A DNA stretch of 64,000 nucleotides from Ziziphus jujuba (taxonomy: Eukaryota; Streptophyta; Magnoliopsida; Rosales; Rhamnaceae), in the NCBI RefSeq assembly GCF_031755915.1, contig NC_083379.1:13873501-13937500 (forward strand), given 5' to 3'. The notes under the pieces are model-generated. The model had not been told where the DNA came from. It searched no databases and saw only the letters and a list, made by a program, of their open reading frames with translations. Shown one piece after another: positions 50,845-62,465 of the stretch (positions are counted from its first letter, which is position 1; every line of letters begins with the position of its first letter). The translations under genes were made by a program, and so were the position numbers.

Positions 50845-53800
50845 ACGAAGATTCTTTCTTGGAAATTGTAGGGGTCTGGTCAATCAGAAGTCATCAGCAT
50901 CCTCAAAAGTTGAGCTAAAAGGCATAGTCCCTTTTGTGTTTCTTTTTGCAAAACAAAATGAGGAATGACTCGAATGGAGTGATTTTGTAGAAGTTTGGGA
51001 TTCTATAATGCTGAAATTGTCAAAGCTGGAGGGAATGTTAAAGGCATATGCCTAATGTGGTCAGATGATATAAATTTGGTGAACTCATGGAAATCCAAAC
51101 AAGTCATATACGATGATATTATTGGAAGAGAAAGGAATCCTATCTGGAGTGTACTGGCATACTATAGCGCTCCTTATTATAATGACAAGAAGGATCTTTG
51201 GAATCATATTACCAACATAGTCTCTAATTTGAAAAAGGCCTTGGTTACTATTTGGAAATCTGAATGAAATTATTAATAGCTTAGAAAAATTAGAAGGGAA
51301 TCAAATATGGAAAGGAAAACCTTATCCGAAATAATTTATTCATGAGGTTACTGGAATTGATCTAGACTTTATAGGAGGACGATTTACATGGAACAATCGA
51401 CAGGGAGGACAAGCTCTCATAAGAGAAAAACTAGACAAAGCTATCGTAGACAAAAATTGGCTAGAGGATAATCTGCAAACTGTGGTGGAACATTTACAAT
51501 TTGAAGAATTAGACAATTGCCCCATTTTAACATGGACTAAAGGGGAATATGGAAGACTAAAGAGACTGTTTAGATTTTTTAAGGCATGGACTTCAAATAA
51601 GTCAAGTTCATATGTGACGGATAAAGCATGGAATGTAGATTGGCACCTCGGATTGGACAATCACAAGCTAAAAAAAAGCCTGGTGGAGACATCTGAAGCT
51701 TTGCGAATTTGGAACAAAACAGTTTTTGGGTTTGTTAATAAACAAATTAAAAATTTGGAACTGGAATTGAGATCCATCTAGCAACAAGATGTTAGGAACT
51801 TGGCCAAGGAGACTTTGATTCTAGATAAATTGAGACAATATCTAGTCAGATGGGAGTCAATTCTTCGACAAAAATCCAAAGAGATTTGGCTAAAAGAAAA
51901 AAGACTGGAATAAAAAAATTCTTTCATACCAGCTTGTTAACTAGGAGAAAAAGGAATAACATTCAGGTTATCTTATCCACCATCTACAAAGTTTATACAA
52001 ATCTAATCATCCCCATATTCCTGAGCCTTTTAAAGAGTTGGGAAATAGCTTTATTACTTAAGAAGAAAAATTAGAGCTAATGAGAATTCCTTTAGCTAAA
52101 GAGGTCAAAGATTGTCTGGAATTTACACCTTTTGAAGAGCCTTGGTCCAGATGGTTTCTCAAGAATTTTCTTTCGCAGCCACTGGAGAACAGTACAAGAC
52201 AGTGATAAAGTTCACTCAAGAACATTTTAGAACAAAAAAAAAAAAACCCTTGTAATGTCAATGAGAATTCATAGTTCTTATTCCCAAAATAAATCAGCCA
52301 TAAAATTTTAACCAATTCCAGTTGATCAGCTTTTGCAATTTTCTATACAAAATTATTGCAAAAATTTTAGCAGGAAGACTAAGCAAAGTGATGGACAAGA
52401 TTGTCCTTCTTAATCAAGGAGCTTTTATCAAAGGAAATGGATAGCTGAAAATACAGTGGTGGCCTACGAGATAGTTCATAAAGTCTAAAACCACAAAGGA
52501 AAGAAGGGATTAATGATCATTGAAATAGACCTCAAACAAGCTTATGACCGATTAGAAGGGAGCTTCCTAGATAAGGCATTTAAAACCTAGGGATCCTTAA
52601 CAGATTTCAAATGGATGATTGGTAGTTGTGTCGGCTCGGTAAGATTTTTCCTCCTTGTAAAAATGGAAGTATTTGTGGTTCTTTTTGCCTGAGTAGAGGC
52701 CTTCAACAAGGTGACCCGCTTTCTACTCTCATTTTCATTCTTTACTTTGAATTTTCTCAAGACTTTTACTCAAAGAAGAAGAACAAGAAAATCTGCATGG
52801 AATCAAGATTGCTTAGAATGCTCCAGCTGTCTCTCACCTAATGTACGGAGTGACCTTTTTATTACGTGTTGTGTTGATCTCTGTAAAGCTTTTGTGCCCA
52901 ACGAGTGTTTTAACAACTATTAAGCAGGTCGAGACAATAAGCAAATGTAGATAAGCTTAATATTCTTTTCTCCAAAGCTACCACCTGAAAAGATAGGAAG
53001 GTAATCAAGGAAATTTTGGATTTCAAAGATATAAGACCAAAAGGAATTTATTTGGGAAACTCTTTAATTTTCAAAAGGAACAAAACAAACGAATTCGTCA
53101 AGTTGAAGGAAAATATCAAAAACATATTGGAAGGTTGGAACAAACTTCTCCTATCCAAGTCGAATAAGGCTATCCTAATCAAGTTTGTTATTCAAGCCAT
53201 GCCAACATACTCTATGACTACATTTCACCTACCTCTTGGGGTTTGCAAAGAGTTAGATGGTTTAGTTTGTAGATTTTAGTGGGAGAATAAGCTAAATGTG
53301 TTAGGAAGGCATAGAAAGAAATATACAAACACAAGGAACTGGGAGGCCTTGGATTCAGGATGTTTAAGAAGATGAATTTAGCTATACTAGTTAAACTTGA
53401 GTGGAAGCTGGCTAATGGAGAAGATTGCCTATAGATGAGGATGTTAAAAGTGAAATACCTCCAAAATGAAACATTTTTTGGCTACAAATTGAAGAGAGGG
53501 ACTTTATGGGTTTGGAAAGGAATTATAAAGTCTAGAAACCTCTGTGTACAGGTGCTTATTTTTGAATTGGGGATGGATCTTCTATTGACATATGGAATGA
53601 CCCTGGCTTCATGGGCTCCCTAATAAATGCCCTGTAACAAGAGAGGAAGTAGACACATTAATTTGGAGAAGAGCTTATGAAATTTAGGATGTTAGAAACC
53701 ATTCTTGGAAGGAGGATGTGATCTGGCATTTAAATAATATAGAGTTGGTAAAAGCAATTTTGAGCATGGATTGGCCTCACATTCAATGCCGGAACAAACT

Positions 53801-54876
53801 CAGTTAGCTAGAAAATAAGGGAGGAAAATTTTCAGTAAAAAGCAGCTATGGTTTTCTGTTTATGAACCCCCGGGCAAGTGATGGAAATAGAATTTGGAAG
53901 AAGCTTTGGAAGCTAAAAATGAATGATCAATTAAAGCTTTTTCTTTGGAAAGTTCTTTTCTATATCATTCCCACACGAGATATGGTAAGCAGTAGAATTG
54001 GAAAAGGGGATCGCAACTGTGTGATGTGCGGTGCTGAAGAGGAAACGACCCTCCATATTATCAAGGATTGTCATAACATTAGAAGACTAACCCTTTGCTA
54101 GTGAATGCAGATGTAAACTAGATTGCTAAGTGGTTCAAACATTGAGGAGTGCATTAATACCAAACCTGATGCTTGCTTCCAAAGTATGAATAGTAGAGTT
54201 AACAATCTTTATTTCATCTTTGATGTACTTTGAGTGGAAATGTCGAAATGAGAAGGTGTTTTCAGGTATTAGTTCAGTCCAAGATGATGTTTTTCGTCTT
54301 AACCGCATGGTGGAGGAACTTTTGACAACAACTAATGACCCTAAAGACTTCATTCCTAAAGCTAAGGAATTTTGAAAGCTGCCCCTTGGAGGTTGGAGGA
54401 AGATCAACACAGATGCTGTTTTCACTAATAGTTAGGCCGGTCTTGCTTTTGTCATCAGAGGTTGAAGAGGAAATCTACTTTTTCTAGCCTCAAAACGTAT
54501 CTGTTGTAATTCTCTGATGGAAGCCGAGCTTAAAGCTTTGATGTGGACACGCCATGGGGTATCACAACGGAAGTGGGACAAGATTGAATGATCATCAAGT
54601 TCAGTCAACGTGGTCGAGAATATCATGAGCTATGAAGACCGCTTAGAATGGGATACCAAATATGATCTTCTCTTTCTTTGTTCTTTGTTTTCTAAATACA
54701 ATTGGAATTTGTATTGGAATTCTAGGGAGGCTAACGGTTTGGCAGACTGTGTAGCTAAGAAAACTCTTCATACAAAATTATGTTTTGGTTTAAATAGCTC
54801 CTGTTTTGACTCCCTTTTAACGGATTTATTGGATGTTTTGACTTCTAAGATGTTTAGCTCCAACTTAGGCTTGTAA
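50845..54876 (+). pseudogene. LINE ORF2 remnant, unit C
   Basis: The expected start codon is ACG here (ATG in unit A), and the same extra A shifts the frame six codons later. Domain order is as in unit A: endonuclease tail (GRFTWNNRQGGQALIREK, ~51,370), RT (FIKG at ~52,425, CLSRGLQQGDP at ~52,687), late RT LEGWNKLLLSKSNKAILIKF (~53,130), zf-RVT (CVMCGAEEETTLHIIKDC, ~54,020) and RNase H-like WRKINTDAVF (~54,398). It ends at TAA 54,874. A ~30 bp deletion near 51,970 and no TRIM distinguish it from unit A. Confidence 0.85.
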
Positions 54877-55014
54877 TCCTCCTTGCTGGAGACTTTTTGT
54901 GTTTGTTTCAATGAATTATACTTTTTATCAACCAAAAAACAAAAAGAATCAATAAAAAATGACTTTCTCATAAATCATTAGCAAAAGCAAAATAAAAACT
55001 ATATCAAACAAAGC

Positions 55015-55017
<3 letters not shown>

Positions 55018-55048
<31 letters not shown>
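55018..55048. repeat. (TA)n microsatellite, unit C
   Basis: Paralogue of the 14,519 tract. Confidence 0.85.
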
Positions 55049-55051
<3 letters not shown>

Positions 55052-55269
55052 TTTTTCTTTTTTTATAAAATTCTAAAAGTATGTTCCAATTTGACAATCA
55101 TCAAAACATTAATGCAGCTTGGATAAAATATCATCTAATAGTGCCAACTTCCCATGAGCGCCAATTAAGTCCTTTATTTGCAACTTGCGGTCAAGTTGAT
55201 ATTAATTTTCAGACTCGATAATTACTCTTAGTATTTTCCATCCTATATATATACATATATTTTTTTTTA

Positions 55270-55550
55270 TATATAAAAAAAAAAAATAGGTCTCCTGGTA
55301 AGTATCATTGGCCCAGACTTTAAAGAACTGTGGGTCATTAGTAGTTGTAACTTTGTAACAATACAATAGTCTACAAGCTGCCCAGCCCACTACCGCCAGG
55401 CTGTTCCTATCGTCCTCTCCTATAGTGCTCAGTACGTGGAACCCACACCAAGGCTCAAATGAGGCTTGCAAAGATTCGAATCCGCAACTCCTACAAATAG
55501 CTGTGATGGGTTGAGTCGGCTTTCTACCATTGATCCACCCCCTTGAGTGT
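55270..55550 (-). mobile_element. tRNA-derived SINE, unit C
   Basis: Paralogue of 14,785-15,055. The A-box-like TGGATCAATGGTAG and the B-box-like GGATTCGAATC are kept on the - strand. The A-rich tail lies at ~55,275. The stretch 55,551-56,003 is TA-rich spacer with no gene. Confidence 0.65.
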
Positions 55551-56003
55551 ATTTTCCAATCCTATACATTAATTAAGATATGAGTGGTGAGAATATGTAG
55601 TATTTATATATATGTATATATTGTTTTTTGATCTTTACAAAAGATTTTTTTTTTTTTAATGAAATTCTAAAAGTGTTCCATATATATGTATATATATATA
55701 TATTATTTTTTATCTTTACAATAATTTAGTTAATGTAGTTTGGATGGAATATAGTCCAATAGCGCCAACTTCCCATTAGCAGCAATTGGTTTCACCATTG
55801 GCCTCCTGCGGCAAGTTGATATTAATTTTCAGACCTAATAGTGACTCTCAGTATTTTCCATCCTACACATTAATTAGATATAAGGGGTGAGTATATCTTG
55901 TATTTTTTATATATAAATATAAGAATATAAATTATGAAAAAGTGTTTTTAAGTGCTAAATTTGTCTAGATGCTCGAACCCACAATTTTTTAACAGGGTAT
56001 TTA

Positions 56004-59000
56004 TGTAACACCCCGTCCCGAACCACATCGGAATTCGTGCACGTTGACCGAGGTTGACCGTTGATCGAGCGGGTCAAAAGTTGACTTTTTGTTCCAGTTG
56101 AAATTTCAAGTTGACCAGGGTACCTGGTGAAGTGCATGATGCCCTGAGTTCGTAGACTAGTAGCACGTCGAAAACAGAGCTACGGTTTGAAAGTTATGGG
56201 CAAAACAAGTCGAGGTGCAAATTGTCCAAAAGGTGCTGGGAGTTGACTTTTTATCGTTGTATAATTTTGCTTTGACTTTTGTATGGTTGTAAAGTACTCG
56301 TTGATACGAGTTCATAGACTAGGAGCACGCTTAAATCGGACATCTGGTTAAAAAGCTATGGATGTTTGAAGTTTGCCGGATACCGTAATATTTTATTATA
56401 TCTTGCTTAAGTGTACAGTAATGCCACGTGTCGGCACGTGATTGGTCCACGTGGGTAAACAGTGTCACCCACGGTGGCTTTTATTTGACAAAAATCTCGA
56501 GGAGGAGAGAGAAAGAGAGAGAGGAGAGAGAGAGAGAGAGAGAGAGACGACCGGCTGCCGAAATCGACAAATTTTCTGGCCGATTCTTGCTACACGCGCC
56601 GGCCAGACAGGAGCCCCTCCCCATTTCTGGCCAAACCCCAAAATCTCACGACCGCCGGCCATCGGACGCGCCCAAATCGAGCCGCCGAAGCTCGGCGGCG
56701 ATTTTCCCCTCCACCGCCGGCCACCGCCGTTTGACCCCTTTCCGGCCATTTTTTAGGCCACACGCACCAGCCACCCCTTACCAACTCCTCATTTCCGGCC
56801 AGCCCACCAAATTTCACGACCACCGGACCTCCGACGTGCCGGGATCGGAGCGTTTTCCAGTGAGGCGCCGAAAACCTTCAAGCCCCGATTTCTTCGCCGT
56901 CCGGCTTCCATTTGCCTCACCACCAATCCCGTTGGAACCCTCTCCCCTTGATCTACAAAACCCCCAAAAATCTCAGCCGGAAGTCACTGTTCCCGATGGT
57001 TGCCGATGACCGCGGCGGCTCGCCGGAAGTCACTGTTCCGGCGAGTACCCAGTTGCACCGCCGGTCCCTGTCCACTGATTCCGACCCCCTGAATCCAAAT
57101 CCGGGGTCTTTTTTCGCCAATTCAGGACGGATTGAGAGGATCGAAGAGTTGAATCCCGAAAGCTTTCCGGCGAGATTCCGGCTACCACCGGTCCGATCTC
57201 CAGGAAGTAAGACCGGATTTGTAATCCTCGTCGCTCAAGCTTCGATTCGGTATATTACTCGTCAACTTTAGTTGTCGTTTGGTGTTCGCTCTCCGGGTAC
57301 CCATTTGGGAGTTACCCGATTAAAATATTAATATTTGTGGTTTGGTGTATTGTGGATGTTTTAGGTGCACGTTCGAGTAGTGGAGTCGATCCTACGGAGG
57401 ATCTTGATTGAGATACATGCTTAAGGTGAGTGACCCACCTTCAAATTAATTTCGGGAATTAAATTTGTGAATATTATGTGTGATTTGAATATTTAGAATT
57501 TATATTCTATGTGCCAAATATTTAATTGATTTATTGTGGAAATTATTGGTGGATTTATTTTGATTAAAAAAAATATACATTATATAAATTTATGCCATGT
57601 GAAAATTATTTTATAGTGTTGAGAATTTTGGAATTCAATTATATATGAAATTCTTGTGGTTTTAACATTATTGTGGGCATGATTTGATTTTCAAATATTT
57701 CAAGGAAAATATTTGTTTATGTTGGTGACTTCAATTTTTATAAGTATGCCCATGGAATATATTGTGATTTAAATTATTATATTTCAAAAATAATTATGCT
57801 ATTGGAAGAATTTGAATATTTAAATTGGTGGATTTGGAAGTTGGTGGATTTGAAAATTATGGAATTTATGACGTTGATTATAAAGAAATTGTGGAGAATT
57901 TACGGGTTTAATTGGATGGAATAAATCCGATATATTTATGGAAAATTTAAAATTTTGAGATGTATTGATTCATGATTTTTAGATGCACCATACACGTACT
58001 GGTGTTCTGTTTATATTTGATATGATTAGTGTGCACACGGATGTGATTAGCGAGCGGGTGGGTGTGAGTAGCGCGCAGATGATTTTATGGGGTTGTCCTG
58101 TGGTTGCCATCGGATGAGGGTAGGCTGCCCCTCCATGGCCGGGACACCTGTTTCCAGCGGCGCGGGAGGACGCCACGCGACCGTATGCCGGTTTCTCTCT
58201 ATAACCTCCTGTCTGGCAGTACCTTGGGATGCTGGGTACTGTTGGCGCCACTGGTATATAGTGGGTGCATCAAGTGATTTCAGAACTGGAATTTTAAAAT
58301 AAATATTTTGAAATTGTATTGGAATTAAGAATATAATTAATACCGTTTTTGGGTATTTATTTGAATTGGGATTTTAAATTGGTTTAATTTTCCCTTTACT
58401 CAATTATTCATTAAATTAATTTCTTTTAAGTATAAATTTTGGATGCTTGTCTTACTATTTTATTTGATATTTAGTTGAATGAATTGATGTCTTGTTTTTC
58501 GGGGAATACGAATAAAGGGTTTTGTGAAAAGGTTTTAAAAGGGAAACTTTTCCAACCGAGAGAATTGTAAGGATTTTGAGAGAAATTATTATTTCCAATT
58601 AATTATTATTTATCTACTTTATTACCGTGGTATTATAATTGTATAGTAGATAGGGTCACTCACTGAGATGATTAGCATCTCATATTTTTAAAATTCCGTT
58701 CCTCTAGCTACCAGGTTTGTCGGTATTCATCCGGAGCGGACTTGATCTTCATCGCTGTCTTAGTTCGAGAAGAACCTTTGCCTTCTTTTATTGCAGTTGT
58801 AATATTTCTTTCATCCATGTTGTATTCTATACTTAGTAGTACTTCATGAAGCTCTATATACTGTATTGGACACTTATGTATTAATTATGCGCTGGATTAC
58901 TGTTGTTCATTTGGAGTGCTGTAAATTTGCGGAATCAAATTGTAGTAATGTGGGAGGAATAAGGGGATGAAAATAGAAGTGTGTTTTCAGTGCAGGAAAT

Positions 59001-59123
59001 TTGTGGTAAATCCATCCCTTAGGGAAGGTTCTGCCGGATTTTCCATTGGAGGGTCCGGTAGGGTTTTCTTGGGATCAGGGCTTGTCTAGGGTTCCGGTGA
59101 GGAATTTTAGACGGGTCCTGACA
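56004..59123. mobile_element. Solo LTR, 3.1 kb, probably Ty3/gypsy
   Basis: Begins TGTAACACCCCGTCCCG, ends GGGTCCTGACA, and is flanked by a perfect 5 bp duplication ATTTA (55,999-56,003; 59,124-59,128). Unit A has the empty site at ~15,527 (ggggtatttagtaatgg). No gag-pol is present, so it is a recombined LTR. A GC-rich part (~56,500-57,270) with a (GA)n tract gives several overlapping ORFs, the longest 193 codons and proline/arginine-rich, which I take as non-coding. The start motif and length fit gypsy LTRs; the strand of the parent element is not certain. Confidence 0.85.
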
Positions 59124-59128
59124 ATTTA

Positions 59129-60098
59129 GGTAATGGTAAAGTTAGTAGAAATTTAAAATTCTAAAAAAGTAAAATTTTTTCTTATGTGGATAATTTTTAA
59201 AATGAAAAATTTATGGGTCCTAGGAGAAAATAAATTTCACAAACTAAGATGGAAATGGATCTTTTCAAAGAGGTATCATTTTAAAACTTTTTAGAAAATT
59301 AATTTGACGTATTTTTTAAAAATACAATTTTATCCTTTAATTTTAATACACAAATTTATTTAATTACTTGTAAATTCTATTTTCTTCTATAATTAACCAA
59401 ACACTATAAAAAAAATTATCAAAAAACTTATTCTTGAAAAATTAAATACCATAAAATTAATTATTAAATATCAATTTTCTTCGATACTTTTTTTTTTTTT
59501 TTTTACTAAACAGTCCGTAAGTATTACTCGGTAAAGACAAAGTGTTGTAAAGTGCTTAATTCAACATTGATTGCCACTGACTATAATTTATAGTAACCTC
59601 TCTATCTCCCTTGTCCTTTTTTTTTTGATAAAACTCTATTTCCCTTGTCAGTATTGATAAAACTCTATTTCCCTTGTCAGTATTTCTAAAATGTCACAAT
59701 TCTTATAGCTACCTTTTAAGTACCATATGTAAAATTCAAATAAACCATCATAAATATTAATTGTATATAAATAAGTTCCGGAGGTGGAGATATACATGGC
59801 ATAACAAACTCTCTAATATAATTACCACTTTTACAAGCCAGACCCGCCTTTATTTTTTCATTTTACAATTTGGGCATAGTAAAAGACATGATCCTTTTAT
59901 TTTTATTTTTTGGTAGAATTAGTCAAACATATGATCAGTGCTAAGTGCAGAGTATATGGGCATTCTCTCATTTTAGATCGATCTTGAAATGTGGATACAT
60001 CGTTTTATTTACATACACAATTTTAATATGGCAACAACTATATATGTATATATATGGGCAGTTTATAAAAAGAAATTGTCTAATCAATATATATATAT
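59129..60098. other. Non-coding spacer, unit C
   Basis: Collinear with 15,533-16,470 of unit A. A short local duplication of 'aaaactctatttcccttgtc' lies at ~59,631-59,680. No gene seen. Confidence 0.65.
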
Positions 60099-60262
60099 AC
60101 GGAAATTCTATGATGAGGACGGTCCGCATGAGGATTGCAGTATTAATGACGGTTTTTTATAGTATTAACGACGGTTTCTTAGAAAATCGTCACCAATACT
60201 ATGAAAAACCGTGACCAATACTGTGGTGCACATAAAGACCGTCCGCTCCATAGACGAACTGT
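60099..60262. mobile_element. Fold-back MITE, ~164 bp
   Basis: Two arms of ~65-70 bp are imperfect reverse complements (tctatgatgaggacggtcc; on the other strand tctatggagcggacggtc), meeting near 60,180. It is inserted in a (TA)n tract, so the target duplication is obscured. Unit A at ~16,465 lacks it. There is no coding capacity. Confidence 0.75.
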
Positions 60263-60600
60263 ATATATATATATATATATTGAAAAGTTAATTCCCATTT
60301 ATTGGAAATATATATATATATATATATGATAAATATTAAAAATTATCATTGATCTAGCTGGATTTTCATAATTAAAATTGAGGTGTCACTTTTATTTTCA
60401 CTTAACTAGGTACATAACTCCATTTATCTTAATATCCTATATTTATCTTAAGCCCAAAAAAAAAAAAAAAAAAAATCCTCCATTGATTGCCCTTAATAGT
60501 TGGTTTGTATTGTCTAAAACCAGTTATCGATGTATTGGATTTGTTCAATTTTTTATTTTTATTTTTCTTTTATTTTATTATATATATATATATATATATA

Positions 60601-62465
60601 TTTTAACGAACACTGATACCTGCTGCTCTTTATTATTAAAATGAAAAAATAAAAAAAATAAAAAATTCATCCTTATGCTTTACACTGCTTCATAAAAAAC
60701 ACATAAAACGAACAAAAAAAGCGTGTACGATTTTCGTTTTGTTTTTGTAAGATTATATAATTTTAGATATTATTATTATAATTATTATTGATTAAAATTA
60801 AAACAATCTGTTAAAGATAATGTAATTAAAAAAAAAAATCATCCTTAATTCTTATACACTTCTTCATAAAAAACACATAAAATGAACAAAAAAAAAGCGT
60901 GTACGATTTTCTTTTGTTTTTGTAAGATTATATAATTTTAGATATTATTATTATAATTATTATTGATTAAAATTATAACAATATGTTAAAGGTAATGTAA
61001 TTTTAAAAATAACTAATATATTAATATATTAAAGATATGTAAATATATATATATTTATTTATTTATTTTTACAAACACTGATACCTGCTGTACTTTATTA
61101 TTAAATTTTTTTTTAAAAATCATTCTTCTTAACTTATTATTAATTTTTTTTTTAAAAAAAATTCTTCTTAACTAATGCCTGCAATACACTTGTTCATAAA
61201 AAAACAAAAAATAAACAAAAAGGCCTGTGTGCTTTTTTATTTTTGCCTTTAAGATTATATAATTTTATATTAATATTATTAACGTTTAAAATTAAAATTA
61301 ATATATTAAAAGATAGTGTAATTATTTAAGAAAACTGATTATTATATTCAACGCTAAACAGTTTCTGAATTCTTTTAATATTTATATAAATTTTGATATT
61401 TTAATTATAATGATAAATAATAATCAAAACTCCATTAAATATATTATGAACAATGTAATTAATTTTTTAAAATTATATGAATAATAATAAAAAAATCAAT
61501 TTACCTATTTTGAATTTATAAAAACTTTATATGAATAACAATAAAAAAATTAATATTGTCTACTTTGAGTATTGTAATTATTTATACAAAATCATATGAA
61601 TAATTTAATCATTTTGTTTTAATTAAAAATAATTTCCTTATAAAAATTTATAATATAGTACGATGATATATTAAATGCTACACGATATTGATATAATATA
61701 AGCCGATATAATATAGATTAATACAATATAGGTGCATATAATTTTGCATACTAAGCGAACCCTTACATATCTGGTAACATGCTGTGTTTGTATAGCATCA
61801 TATCACTTTGTATTAAATTTTTCTCACTCAAACATGATCCATTAAGAAACTTTGTTATAATATAGAAAAAAAAGTAAAAGACAATGTTCATAATGAAACA
61901 AAGTAAAAATATTTTCAAAGATTAAAAAGACAAATTAGAATATATTGAAAGTTAGCTATAAAGCAATAAAAAAAAATTAATAATATGCTTTATTTCTTAA
62001 ATCTTTTATTTTATAGAAAATTATAAAAATATCCATATTATCAGGTCAAATGTGTTCAACCCTTTAACAACCCGTTAACTATCATCAGTTATCAATAATA
62101 TAGAAGATCCAAACCTATAAATTTTCATATGGGTTCATTTTATGTTATTAGATTGTGGATGCTTTTGTCAGACAAGTTATTTATTGTATAATATTGAACA
62201 AATAATCAATTAATTTATTTTATTTGGTAAAATTATATTGAATAATATTGGACAAATAATCACTTAATTTATTTTTATTTGGTAGCATGTAGGCGTTTGT
62301 TTTCACTTTTTATTTTTATTTTTTATTTTATCTTTAGTTATGTATTTGTTTTGGTTTCCGATGATAAAATTAAACTTATTTTAACAAACAAAAGTTTCTT
62401 CTCCATTACAATGAGACTATCCTAATTATTTTAATCTTCTAACACACACATACGTGTATTTTATT
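60601..62465. repeat. Tandem segmental duplication, unit D (upstream part only)
   Basis: This stretch is nearly collinear with 16,965-19,683 of unit B, minus the hAT-like insertion. It carries the same triple upstream repeat and the same AT-rich promoter-distal sequence. Identity ends abruptly after acgtgtattttatta at about 62,465, where unit B continues toward its gene and this copy enters unrelated DNA. No alpha-glucosidase exon follows within the window. Confidence 0.8.
60606..61250. repeat. Triple degenerate upstream repeat, unit D
   Basis: Same three-copy array as at 16,966-17,620, at ~60,606, ~60,840 and ~61,077. The remainder to 62,465 is AT-rich upstream DNA with no gene. Confidence 0.65.

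Larger units (their letters stand above)
26678..60600. repeat. Tandem segmental duplication, unit C (with large insertions)
   Basis: Third copy of the block. It begins part-way into the upstream region, is interrupted by the CACTA element (26,919-41,847), resumes with upstream DNA, the third alpha-glucosidase copy and a complete LINE remnant, and ends with the spacer containing a solo LTR and a MITE. Without these insertions it is collinear with unit A. Confidence 0.85.

Noticed and set aside
56428..57009. 193-codon proline/arginine-rich ORF
   Set aside because: It lies in the GC-rich part of a solo LTR, overlaps other equally long frames on both strands and shows no domain.
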